From positions 7,367,725 through 7,431,724 of the forward strand of contig OZ022260.1 of assembly GCA_963978905.1 (NCBI GenBank): 64,000 nucleotides of DNA. Reading direction: 5' to 3'. The position numbers and the translations under genes are program-made. Origin of the DNA: Trichostrongylus colubriformis. Taxonomy: Eukaryota > Nematoda > Chromadorea > Rhabditida > Trichostrongylidae. The notes under the pieces were generated by a model. It did no database searches and was not told the origin of the DNA. It saw only the letters and a list, made by a program, of their open reading frames with translations. Shown piece after piece: positions 47,801-57,400 of the stretch (positions are counted from its first letter, which is position 1; the number at the start of each line of letters is the position of its first letter).

Positions 47801-48543
47801 CGCATGCTGAGGAACCGAGGCGGTGTTCGTGAATTTCGCACCTTTCGCGAAATTGCCGTAAATTCACTGCTAGTTGAAGCCGTAGAGAATATGAATGTGC
47901 TATTCAGAAGCCCTTTTCAGACGCTTCATATACCCCCCACTACCAAATGCTCCCGAAGCTTTACAGGTTTCTACAGGAAAAAACAAAAAGTGTCCCAGAA
48001 CTTCCCGTCCAACCTAATATTTGCATAATAAGAGCAGCATACAAAGTTTCACGCGAAAAAAAATGAGAACTCCGCTCAGATACAGCCACCCAAGTTCTCG
48101 GCCGGGTGGGCGGGGCTTCCGAGTAAAGGCTCCGTCCCTCGTCCGCCGCGGTTGAGAAAGGAGAATGAGACTGTTTACGTAATTTTCTGTTCCTACAATG
48201 CGTCTCCGACCGCGGAGGACGAGGGGATGGACACTTACTCGGAGGTCCCGCCCATCCAGCCGAGACTTTGTGGTGCCGTATCTTAGACGGATTCAGATTT
48301 TCGCGTGAAACTTTGCATGCGGCCCAGATTGGGCAAATACAACTAAATATGTACATGGGTAGTGGAAAAACTCATTTTTCCGTGGACGATTCCTTTGATA
48401 TTTACGCAATTGGGTCCCAATGTGAATTGTGTATTCTGTATTGTTCAGGTATGACCAGCCTCTCAAGCGTACAATACGATCCGACCTCAAAGAGCATTAC
48501 CGTATTCGACACCGGCAAGATCTATACTGTTACTGCAGTCTAG
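44831..48543 (+). CDS. Type II membrane olfactomedin-domain protein
   Basis: Exons 44831-44917, 45358-45532 (acceptor least certain), 46267-46397, 46460-46642, 46722-46850, 46917-47088 (acceptor uncertain) and 48449-48543 join to 323 residues. Residues 5-21 form a single hydrophobic segment after MWKSAVPW, giving a signal anchor. A Thr/Ala-rich stalk ends in a basic KMRRGERKR, a possible furin site. The olfactomedin domain spans about 88-323. It shows LPYPFHGTDNTVFN (149-162), DEHGLWVLY (208-216) and NAFIRCGLLY (252-261). Cys89 and Cys257 occupy the positions of the conserved disulfide. Related nematode proteins (UNC-122/COF-2 type) carry collagen repeats between anchor and domain; none are seen here. 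The last intron holds a nested MITE and mariner. Likely acts at the cell surface or is shed. Confidence 0.85.
45966..46045. repeat. 34-bp-stem hairpin in an intron
   Basis: GATTGTAGACAACTCGTCCA onward (45966-45999) pairs with 46012-46045 at 31 of 34 positions around a 12-base loop. It lies in the intron between olfactomedin-gene exons 2 and 3. The size resembles a pre-miRNA, but it may be a small foldback transposon remnant. Confidence 0.65.
47164..48017 (-). mobile_element. mariner element, internally deleted
   Basis: 854 bp bounded by TTAGGTTGGACGGGAAGTTC and its inverse. TA lies at both ends, at 47162-47163 and 48018-48019. It encodes only the C-terminal part of a transposase on the minus strand. 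Inserted into the left arm of the MITE at 47110. Confidence 0.9.
47238..47867 (-). pseudogene. Truncated mariner transposase
   Basis: About 209 codons remain of a protein that is normally about 340-350 residues. The C-terminal catalytic half is clear: HDNAHPH, then PHPPYSPDMSPTDYHLF, with 34 residues between the two Asp residues, as in the DD34D mariner type. The N-terminal helix-turn-helix region and the first catalytic Asp are missing. The first part of the open frame reads as unrelated sequence. It is therefore inactive as a transposase. Confidence 0.85.
48449..48543 (+). CDS. Olfactomedin-domain gene, last exon
   Basis: Follows TTGTTCAG and completes the split Gly codon G|GT from 47088. 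It encodes GMTSLSSVQYDPTSKSITVF, then DTGKIYTVTAV and TAG. This is the final blade of the domain (compare Y-N-P-x-x-x-x-L-Y-x-W-x-x-G-x-x-x-x-Y). The phase match across a 1.36-kb intron containing two nested elements supports the model. Confidence 0.88.
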
Positions 48544-49274
48544 ATCTGGACAAGTGGAACATCGCGCTCTCTACATCAATTTTCAATAGACTTCCTCAAA
48601 TATTGATTTCACTACCTAGTCCACACCTCGTAGCTAACCCGTCTGAGACAACTAACTCGGCCAAGACGCGCGCGGTCGCGTCGAGCAAAACTTATACTTT
48701 TATGCATCACTGAATCAGCGAAAATCACCATCCAACAAAGCTATTTTGATGGATATTATGAGTATCGTGAGAAGTAGCTACTTATAAAAAGGAATCACAA
48801 GCTTTTTCATTGGAACGGTCTTTGCAATTGTTTGTTTAAAAAAACAATTTTTTGAATATTTGCTACTTAAATCTATGGAGTTTATTCATTGGCTCGGCTC
48901 AGGAAAGATACCTGAATCGATCAATAAAAAAGATAAGGGATTGCATTTTTCAACGAATGTTCTCCACAATTTTTCTGATGTTTTATAAATAATTTTCGAT
49001 ATGGTGGCTAACGACCAGCTAACTACCTATTTGAAGTGTCCCCCCCTCCTCCATAACAAAATCGATTTTTTTTCACAATTTGCAGCGCGTTTTCTCATCC
49101 TACGTGTCTCACCATGCTTTTCGTGTGTTGTTTTATGGACCATTTTTTTTCCTCGAATAAATATATACTGATTATTGATTCCACATGACAAACGACCGGT
49201 AATACCAGCACCGATGCGGCTATGATACCTGAACAGAACCAGTTCTCCACGAGATATACTATGGCTTTTTTGCT
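48544..49274. other. Spacer between the olfactomedin and PLA2-like genes
   Basis: AT-rich, about 730 bp. It includes a possible AATAAA at about 48924 for the upstream gene. No other feature seen. Confidence 0.5.
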
Positions 49275-51412
49275 ATGCAACCATCCCCTTCATTATATTG
49301 TATGCTGGTCGATGCCATTCTCGTATTACTAATTTTCCTGTTAAATATCGATAGACACGAGGCACAAGTTCCACTTGCTGATTATCAATGCGGTACTGAT
49401 ATCACAACACGATTTCTGTCCAATTTAATGACGTCATCGTGTGATCAAAACGGAAGTGAGTCATCTATATTTACTGTATGGCCTTTTCAATGAGCCCTAT
49501 GAAGGGCTTCCCATTACATTTGAGAAAAAGTAGTGATGTAGTTCACACATAGCTGGGGTGAGGGAAGCTGAGGCGAGAGGTTGCGACGTGGTCATTGAAG
49601 ACTCATGCCAAGTGGCACGCTTCGTGTATCTGTCCGTCTGTCCCTCTGCCTGTCACGAAGTAAGGCATAACATGAAAAACAACCAGTGGAGATGGAGACA
49701 ATTTCGGGATGGATAGAGCATGGGACAGGAAGTAAAGCGCAACACAGATCTAGAGAGGCTCCGCCCATGGTGGGCGGAGCGTGCACGGGAATGTTCCATC
49801 TCCAGACCTAGATTTGTTAATTGGGATCTAATATGACCCAAATGTGGGGGAAAGATGAATTGAGGTCAGGGATGAGTTTATGGAACTCAAGAAAGAATCC
49901 AGGACACAGTGGGCGGAGCGCACTCAGAATGAGCGGTCCGTACAGACTCTGTTCCAACGCAGCTTTGAGACCAGAAAACTGCGTTAATGAATCCCATGAG
50001 TCCCTTCTGTGGAATGCGTCGCGCATCCTTGTTCCCTTCATAATCGTGGTAGCAGGTGAATTCGATTTGGCCTATAAAATGACTTGCGAGGCCAGCCAAT
50101 GCACAAGCCAGTGCTTCCGAACTCCTAGACGTACCAGTTCACCTATCTCGGAGGGATGGAAGGCTTGGTTGATCGGGGCTGGCGTTGATGCTGAATTTGA
50201 GTGAGCACGTGCCACATCTCATAACACCACCTCCGCCCATATTACCATAGTTCTATAAAAGATTTCCGAAATTACAAAGCGGACATGGTGTACTGATAAG
50301 CGGCGCACATCCCACTCTCATGATGCAGGGATTACATCCCGTATCATTTCCCGCTCAAGCCAACCAAACCTTCCATATCTCCAGGATCGGTGAATTCCTC
50401 CGCAAGTCATTGTCTGGGCCAAATCACATTCACCTGCTACCACGATTATGAATGGAACAAGGATGCACGGCACGTTTAAAAGAAAGGACTGACGACAAAA
50501 AACTTTACCCTTTATCATTTAACTTCTCCGGAAACGTGGCATTAGGACAAAAAATCGCGTGTACCGCGTGACGCAATGCACGACTAGCTAGAGGCGCCGA
50601 ATATGGTTGGCCTGGGACGATTATCCTGTCCTGCACTTTATTATGGCAATCGCTTTAGGAATCAACCACATTCAATGCTCCTCGCTTGCATGCATCATGT
50701 CGCACGAAGGATGCCCAAATTCGAAAATCTGTCCTTGCACACTCGCACCTGGATGGAGCCACAAGATTGTGCATCCTGGGCAGTTGTTACTTTCGAAAAT
50801 TGAGAATAGGGTCCTTTCCACCACTTCCCAACCTTCTTCTCACCCCGACCGTAACCAAGCTCCTCTCAACGGAAAATTATGTGAACCGTGAAACTTATAC
50901 GCATGGTTTGCGTGACGTCAAATTCGATCTTCGTGCTCTCCATCGAAAAAAAAACCACTTCGACAAGAATTGAATCGACCACGATCGGACTAATTAACAC
51001 CACTCGAACGACCGCGTCGCAACCGCACGCGTCTGAGAACTACGGACCAAACATACGATATAATTTAATTCCAGTAAATATATGCTGTATTCGACATGAC
51101 GAATGCTACTCGACCTGTGCAATACCGCAACTGTCTTGTGATGCCACGTTCTGCAGCTGCATCGCCACTCTGGATGCCAGTATCTACTGCCGAAATGTGG
51201 TTTACGCATGGCATTGTAATGCCGTTCAATGGCTAGGAGATCGCTTTATCTGTCCACAAATGGGCCAGCCGCTCTTTGGCGGCGAGATTCCAGTAGATTA
51301 CTCATTTAATAGTCAATTTTCGTGGATATTCAATAATTTCTATATGCATTTGACCGAGCGCAATATTGCAAAACGGTGCAGTGCAGATATCCCGATCTAC
51401 CGTAACCCCTAA
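49275..51412 (+). CDS. Secreted phospholipase A2-like protein
   Basis: Two exons, 49275-49455 and 51075-51412, encode 172 residues. The donor is GAA|GTGAGT, the acceptor AATTCCAG, and the split codon A|TA gives Ile. Residues 10-24 are a hydrophobic signal peptide; Met10 is an alternative start. YQCGTD (37-42) resembles the calcium-loop region. CCIRHDECY (64-72) is the PLA2 active-site signature with His68 and Asp69. CDATFCSC (82-89) follows the C-D-x-x-F-C pattern. Further Cys residues suggest a disulfide-rich secreted protein. The family hydrolyses the sn-2 ester of phospholipids, and nematodes have several such PLA2-like genes. ATTAAA just after the stop (about 51421) may be the poly(A) signal. 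Catalytic activity is inferred from the retained His-Asp pair only. Confidence 0.85.
49456..51074. other. Intron of the PLA2-like gene with an inverted repeat
   Basis: The segment 50011-50175 (GCATCCTTGTTCCCTTCATA, ATCGTGGTAGCAGGTGAATT) recurs inverted at 50340-50475. That gives arms of about 135 bp around a 165-bp centre. A GGCTCCGCCCATGGTGGGCGG stretch is at about 49760. Open frames at 49821-50204 and 50607-50973 cross this repeat and are not recognised as genes. Confidence 0.6.
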
Positions 51413-51440
51413 CTTGTTCAATTAAACCAGTTCAAAAATA

Positions 51441-52300
51441 TAAGGTTGTCCCAAAAGTCTCGTAGAAATTTTCCAAAACTATCAATAACACTTGTTTACT
51501 TCGAGACAGACCCAGGCAATTCGGGAGTATGGTAGGTCGTCCTCTAAGCTCCCTAATAGAGTATATATTGATCCCCCATACAGTGGAAGAAGCTACAATG
51601 CCCGTAGTTGATACCCACCAAACACGCGGGGTCTCGCGGTACCAAAGCGATGGAAACTTGCGACTCCATTAACGCTGCATTGGGCAAGGGATGTGTGAGC
51701 CACGAAACCGTGCGCCACTAGTTCATCAGCTTCAGCAACGGCGAGATTGAACTGGAAGACAAACCACGCTCGGGACTGCGCTGCTTCTGGGTCGCGGATT
51801 AATGCTTTCCAAGAGGTGCTGGTACAAGGCGAGGGAGTCACCGCTGCCGTATGCACCCACCAGCTCCAGCAGCTCGCCGTCGCTGTTCGAAAAAAGCGCC
51901 GGAAAAGGTGCGCGGTCACCCTCCTTCATGTCGACGCCTGCTCCCACGTCGCGTGGAGTACCCAGGCCAAGCTACATGAGCTCGGCTGGGATGTCCAGCC
52001 CCACCCGTCGTACTCTCAGACAATGCCCCTTCTGACTATCACCTTTCCCATCCTCTGGAATCATTCCTGGCCAAGAGAAAATTCGTTGATTATGACTTGC
52101 TCGCAAAGGCGATCGCTGAATATTCGACTCTCAGACCCCAGAATTCAGCGAGCAGGGTTTCAACTATCTCCGGTAAGGTGACAGAGTGTTGTCAATAACA
52201 ATAGTGAATACGTTAATGCCTAGTTGTTGTTTGTTGAAAGAAAAAATTTTAAAAAAGTGATGATCGAAAAAAATCCTACAAGACTTTTGGGACAACCTTA
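51441..52300 (+). mobile_element. mariner element, degenerate (copy 1 of a family)
   Basis: 860 bp bounded by TAAGGTTGTCCCAAAAGTCT and its inverse, with TA directly outside both ends. It is related to the element at 61588 but in the opposite orientation. Confidence 0.88.
51640..52190 (+). pseudogene. Broken mariner transposase
   Basis: Fragments in several frames. GKGCVSHETVRH then a TAG where Trp is expected, then FISFSNGEIELEDKPRSG (the helix-turn-helix to linker region of mariner transposases), another stop, TAAVCTHQLQQLAVAVRKK, LLHVDA in place of HDNA, and ELGWDVQPHPSYS before a frame loss. There are several stops and frame breaks, so it is non-functional. Confidence 0.8.
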
Positions 52301-53215
52301 TACATAGACAATACACAGACACTGGCTAGAGAATCTTTGCCTCTATAGTTTATGCCTTATGATGAGCTCCTCAATAAGAATGTTATAAAAATTGACCAGA
52401 GCTAGGATTTCCACATTTTTTGAATTTTACTAGCTCAACTTCAGCAGGAAATAGTCTGTTATTTTCCGCCTTCTGTGCCCCTGGTCGGATCTGAATGCAC
52501 TATCGATACTGTTAATATCTCTTGACCTATTACTGATCGCGTTTCATAGATTATACTACGAACCACACTTCATATCATGTTTGTACAGGTATAAATAATA
52601 GATAAATTATCATTTACCACATACAATTTTATAAACTGTGTCCCATATGTTTATATTCGGCAAATGATATTGCACGTTAAACTATCAGGTAAAATAGAAG
52701 CAAACTCATGAGCATCACCCACCAAACTCAATGAGAATCCAGCCGCTTCGCGACCGCAGGTGCGAATAACGCGTCCGCTATCTCCTGGGACTAATTGGAG
52801 CGGGAATAATTGTACAAATATGACATCTGAGAATGTCAAAACCATTTTTATAAGTGAAGCTTTTATTTCACAGGAATGGAGCAGAAACCCGCTTACTGTA
52901 AGCATTCTATTTACAACATCATTACTGCTGACGTCAAGACTTTATTGAAGTCTAGCCCAAGAATGAGTGACTACGACGTAAAAAGGAGGGTTAAAACAGG
53001 CAGTTAACAAAAATAATCAAACCATCACTACCACCTATCACAAGTAATATGTACAAGTAGAGCTCATTATTGAAAAACAAAAATTCAAAATTAGAACCAC
53101 CAAAACTTTCAAAGGCGGAATGAAAACAAAAGTGATATAAAAATAACCTATTTTTGACACAAACATACCGATCAGAAGATGAGCTAGCTCAACACCCTTT
53201 TTACACAGAGCATCC
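52301..53215. other. Spacer, nothing recognised
   Basis: AT-rich spacer between the mariner relic and the satellite region. No exon-like frame or repeat was recognised. Confidence 0.5.
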
Positions 53216-53421
53216 TATACATATATATAAAGCAGGAGTTTGGTGTGTTTGTGTGTGTGTGCGTGTGTGTGTGTGTGTGTGTGTCCGCCCGTCTGTTACA
53301 TGCACTCTCAGTTCAACCTATACATATATATAAAGCAGGAGTTTGGTGTGTTTGTGTGTGTGTGCGTGTGTGTGTGTGTGTGTGTGTCCGCCCGTCTGTT
53401 ACATGCACTCTCAGTTCAACC
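53216..53421. repeat. Two 103-bp tandem units with GT microsatellite
   Basis: Each unit runs TATACATATATATAAAGCAGG, AGTTTGGTGTG, a (GT)n tract, TCCGCCCGTCTGTTACATGC and CTCTCAGTTCAACC. The copies start at 53216 and 53319 and are nearly identical. Related single units (AAGTTTGGTGTGTTTGT plus GT tract) lie near 53608, 54538 and 55675. Confidence 0.85.
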
Positions 53422-53725
53422 AGATGTTTGTCGTGTTTGTGTCATCTGTTTGTCACGTTGCACTTTTAGTTCAAACATGGAGAGGTTGGGCAAGTAAGGA
53501 GTGTGTAGGGGTTGACCAAAGTGCACGAGGATCATAACACGAAGACCATAAGAACTAAGCCTAGCCCCGCCCACCGTGAGCGGGGCTTGCGCAGAAACCG
53601 TACTCTATTTATAAACCAGAAGTTTGGTGTGTTTGTCTCTGTGTGTGCGTGTGTGTGTGTCTGTCTGTCTCTCTGTCCGCATACCGCATAATGCATTCTT
53701 AACTGATCTGCAGCCTGGAGAGGTC

Positions 53726-54348
53726 GGGCAAGTTGGAATCGGGTAGGGGCTGACCCAAGCGTACAGAGCACATAAAAACTGAGCCTAGCTCTGCCCACTG
53801 TGGACGGGGCTTGCGGGCAAGTTGGAATCGGGTAGGGGCTGACCCAAGCGTACAGAGCACATAAAAACTGAGCCTAGCTCTGCCCACTGTGGACGGGGCT
53901 TGCGGGCAAGTTGGAATCGGGTAGGGGCTGACCCAAGCGTACAGAGCACATAAAAACTGAGCCTAGCTCTGCCCACTGTGGACGGGGCTTGCGGGCAAGT
54001 TGGAATCGGGTAGGGGCTGACCCAAGCGTACAGAGCACATAAAAACTGAGCCTAGCTCTGCCCACTGTGGACGGGGCTTGCGGGCAAGTTGGAATCGGGT
54101 AGGGGCTGACCCAAGCGTACAGAGCACATAAAAACTGAGCCTAGCTCTGCCCACTGTGGACGGGGCTTGCGGGCAAGTTGGAATCGGGTAGGGGCTGACC
54201 CAAGCGTACAGAGCACATAAAAACTGAGCCTAGCTCTGCCCACTGTGGACGGGGCTTGCGGGCAAGTTGGAATCGGGTAGGGGCTGACCCAAGCGTACAG
54301 AGCACATAAAAACTGAGCCTAGCTCTGCCAACTGTGGAGGGGCTTGCG
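53726..54348. repeat. 89-bp tandem array, seven copies
   Basis: Copies begin GGGCAAGTTGGAATCGGG at 53726, 53815, 53904, 53993, 54082, 54171 and 54260. All but the last, which carries small changes at its end, look identical by eye, indicating recent expansion or homogenisation. Each unit ends GGACGGGGCTTGC. The length is not a multiple of three, and the overlapping open frames across it are by-products of the array. Confidence 0.95.
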
Positions 54349-54611
54349 CGGAAACTGCCTGTGTTCGAACTCAAGTCCACGCTCAGTTACCAAAAATCAG
54401 GCAAGCAAGGAATGGGCCTGTAGAGGTCGGGCAAGTTAGGGATGGGTTCGAGTAAGCCAAAATACGGGGCACATGAGAGGCAAGTTAGGAATGGAATCAA
54501 ATCATCCTATTCGTATCATCATCATACTCTATATATCAAGCAGAAGTTTGGTGTGTTTGTTTGTCTGTGTGTGTGTGTGTCTGTCTGTCTGTCCGCTCAC
54601 CGCTTAATTTC

Positions 54612-55035
54612 TATCTCGCGTCGCAGCAAAGTTGCGATCCTGAATTTTTAAGGTAATGTAGGGGTGTTAAGGGGACATCAACGGTGAGGGAACGGAAGTG
54701 ATAGCAACTGATGAGGGCTGATAAGGAGCCCCGAAAGGCGAATGGCGGGAAATTCATATCTCGCGTCGCAGCAAAGCTGGGATCCTGAATTTTTAAGGTA
54801 ATGTAGGGGTGGTAAGGGGACGTTAATGGTGAAGGAACGGAAGTGATAGCAACTGATAAGGGCTGATAAGGAGCCTCGAAAGGCGAATGGCGGGAAATTC
54901 ATATCTCTCGCAGCAAAGCTGAGATCCTGAATTTTTAAGGTAATGTAGGGGTGGTAAGGGTACATAAATGGTGAGGGAACGGATGTGATAGCAACTGATA
55001 AGGGCCGATAAGGAGCCTCGAAAGGCGAATGGCAG
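54612..55035. repeat. 145-bp tandem array, three copies
   Basis: Units start TATCTC at 54612, 54757 and 54902, each containing GATCCTGAATTTTTAAGGTA, GAACGGAAGTGATAGC-like sequence and GAAAGGCGAATGGC. Copies differ at several positions, so they are older than the 89-bp array next to them. Confidence 0.9.
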
Positions 55036-55169
55036 CCGTGTTGTGATGGGCCGGTAAGGAAAGGAGGCATTACCTAGGGATACAACGAGGGTACCCATGT
55101 CACTCCCACAGTCCAGCGTCAACCATTTACAACCTATCTGCACCACATACACCCCTATCTCATTGTTAT

Positions 55170-55398
55170 GGGGTGTGTTGCAAGTGTTCCAATTTCTAGA
55201 GGTCGGCGCCGTACTGGGTCACCGCCCTTCGCGAGTTGTCCGAATGGTGGCGTGTCCTGCCGTCTGGGCTCTCCCAGATTTGCCTAAGCCTTTTTAGGGG
55301 AGGAGCTTTGGCAGCGTGTTTTACCTGTCTTTACCTGTTTGCAATCCGCCGCGCAACCTGATCTGACCTCACCAATCGGAACACTTGCACTCCACCCC
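55170..55398. mobile_element. 229-bp MITE with 8-bp target duplication
   Basis: The ends GGGGTGTGTTGCAAGTGTTCC-like and their inverse (GGAACACTTGCACTCCACCCC-like) bound the element. ATTGTTAT is present directly outside both ends (55162-55169 and 55399-55406). An 8-bp duplication is the hallmark of hAT-type transposition. No coding sequence. It interrupts the satellite region. Confidence 0.75.
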
Positions 55399-55419
55399 AT
55401 TGTTATGATGTCTCAACTG

Positions 55420-57400
55420 AACTGCTGTCTGGAAAGGTCGGGCATGTTAGAATTGGGTAAATGCTGACCTAAGCGCACAGAGCACATAAGAATTAAGCCT
55501 AGCTCCGCCCACTGTGAGCGGGGCTTGCGCGGAAACTGCCGGTGTTCAAATTTAAGTGCACGCTCAGGTTCCAAAAATCAGGCAGGCTAGGAATGGACCT
55601 GTAGAGGTCGGGCAAGTTAGGGATGGGTTGGAGTAAGCCAAAATGTACGGAGCACATGAGAGGCAAGCTAAAACCAGAAGTTTGGTGTGTTTGTGTGTGT
55701 GCATGTGTCCGTTTTTGTCACATAATCTACTCTCAACTCAATTGCAACGTGGAGAGGTCGGGCAAGTTGGGGATGGGTAGGGGTTGACCAAAGGGTGCGG
55801 AGCTCATTAAGACTAAGCCTAGCTCCGCCCACCGTGAGCGGGATTTGCGCGGAAATGGTTAAAAAAATCGGCTAAATCAAGAGTGGGCCTGTAGGGATCG
55901 GGCAAGTTAAGACTCGGTAGGGGCTGACCTGAGCGTGCAGAGCATGTAAGAACCAAGCCTAGCCCCGCCCACCATGGGCGGGTCTTGCGCCGAAACCGAT
56001 GAATAAACGAATTTAGGTCCTCGCTCAGATGTTGGAAATCGGGCAAGTTAGGAAAGAGTTTGTTGAAGTCGCGCATGTAAGGACTGGGGAGGGACTGATC
56101 AAAGTAAAGGGAACACACAACAAGCAAATAAGGCACGGGCCTGTGGAGGTCGGGCAGGTTAGTATTGGGTAGGGACCAAGTGTTAGGATCACATGAGTTC
56201 TAAGCCTAACTCCGCCCACCATGGGGGGGGGCTGCGCCGAAACCGATGGGTGCTCCAATTAAAGTCCTCGCCTGGGTTCCGAAAATCGGGACGGTCGGGA
56301 ATGGGACTGCTCAGGTCGTGGGAGTAAAGAGTGGGTAGAGACTGACCAGATTGTAGGGAGCACACAAGGAGCAGAACGGGCCTGTAGAAGTTGGGCAAGT
56401 TAGGTTAGCGTAGGGGCAAACACAAGTGTACGGAGCACATAAGTTCTAAGCCTACCTCCGCCCACAATGGGCTGGGCTTGCGCCGAAATCGATGAATAAA
56501 CGAATTTAGGTCCTCGCTTAAGTGCAGAAAATCGGGCAAGTTAGGAAAGGGTTGTTGAAGTCGTGCGGGTAAGGACTGGACAGGGACAGACCAAAATTTA
56601 GGGAGCACACAAGAAGCAAATTAGGAACGGGCCTGTAGAGGTAGGGCAAGTTAGGATAGCGTAGAGGAAAACATAAGTGTACGGAGCACATAAGTTCTAA
56701 GCCTAGCTCCGCCCACCATGGGCTGGGCTTGCGCCGAAATCGACGTGCACAAATTTAAGTCCTCGCCTGTGTGCCAAAAATCGGGAAGGTCAGGAATGGG
56801 ACTGCTGAGGTCGTGGAAGTAAGGACTGGGTAGGAACAGACGAAAGTGTAGGGAGCAACAAGAAGCAAGTTAGGAACGGGCCTGTAGAGGTAGGGTAAGT
56901 TAGGATAGGATAGGGGCAAACACAAGTGTACGGAGCACATAAATTCTAAGCCTACCTCCGCCCACCATGGGCTGGGCTCGCGCCAAAATCGATGAATAAA
57001 CGAATTCAGGTCTTCGCTCAAGTGCTGGAAATCGGGCAAGTTAGGAAAGGGTCTGTTAAATCGCACATGTATGGACTGGGGAGGGACTAACCAAAGTGAA
57101 GGGCGCACACAACAAGCAACTAAGGCACGGGCCTGTGGAGGTCGGGCAGGTTAGGACTGGGTAGGGGTCATGTGTACGGAGCATATAAGTTTTAAGCTTA
57201 GCTCCGCCCACCATGGGCGGGGCCTGCGCCAAAACCGATGGGTACTCAAATTTATTCCGAAAATCGGGAAGGTCAGGAATGGGACTGCTCAGGTCGTGCG
57301 AGTAAGAACTGGATAGGGACAGACCAAAATGTAGGGAGCACACAGGAAGCAAATTAGGTACGGGTGTGTGGAGGCGGGCAGGTTAGGATTGAGCAGGAGT
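55420..57400. repeat. Satellite of about 248-bp monomers in alternating A-B order
   Basis: The landmark GCC(G/A)AAA(C/T)CGA recurs near 55989, 56233, 56480, 56728, 56980 and 57230, about 248 bp apart. Monomers at 55989, 56480 and 56980 continue TGAATAAACGAATT. Those at 56233 and 57230 continue TGGGT and later GGGAATGGGACTGCTCAGGT-like sequence; 56728 is similar. Every monomer holds GGGCAAGTTAGG-like and CTCCGCCCACCATGGGC-like blocks. The 89-bp array is built from the same ingredients. Confidence 0.8.

Larger units (their letters stand above)
47110..48394. mobile_element. Second copy of the TTAA-flanked MITE, interrupted by mariner
   Basis: Left GGGAATCGTCCGCGG after TTAA (47106-47109) and right CGTGGACGATTCCT before TTGA match the ends of 17704-18134. 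Removing the mariner insert leaves about 430 bp, the same length as the intact copy. It lies wholly in the last intron of the olfactomedin-domain gene. Confidence 0.75.

Noticed and set aside
53240..53537. Cys/Val-rich open frames
   Set aside because: Translation of a (GT)n microsatellite within the 103-bp tandem repeat.
53726..54380. Series of near-identical 63-codon minus-strand open frames
   Set aside because: They are the same frame repeated by the 89-bp array. The unit length is not a multiple of three, so no long protein results, and there is no splice or start context.
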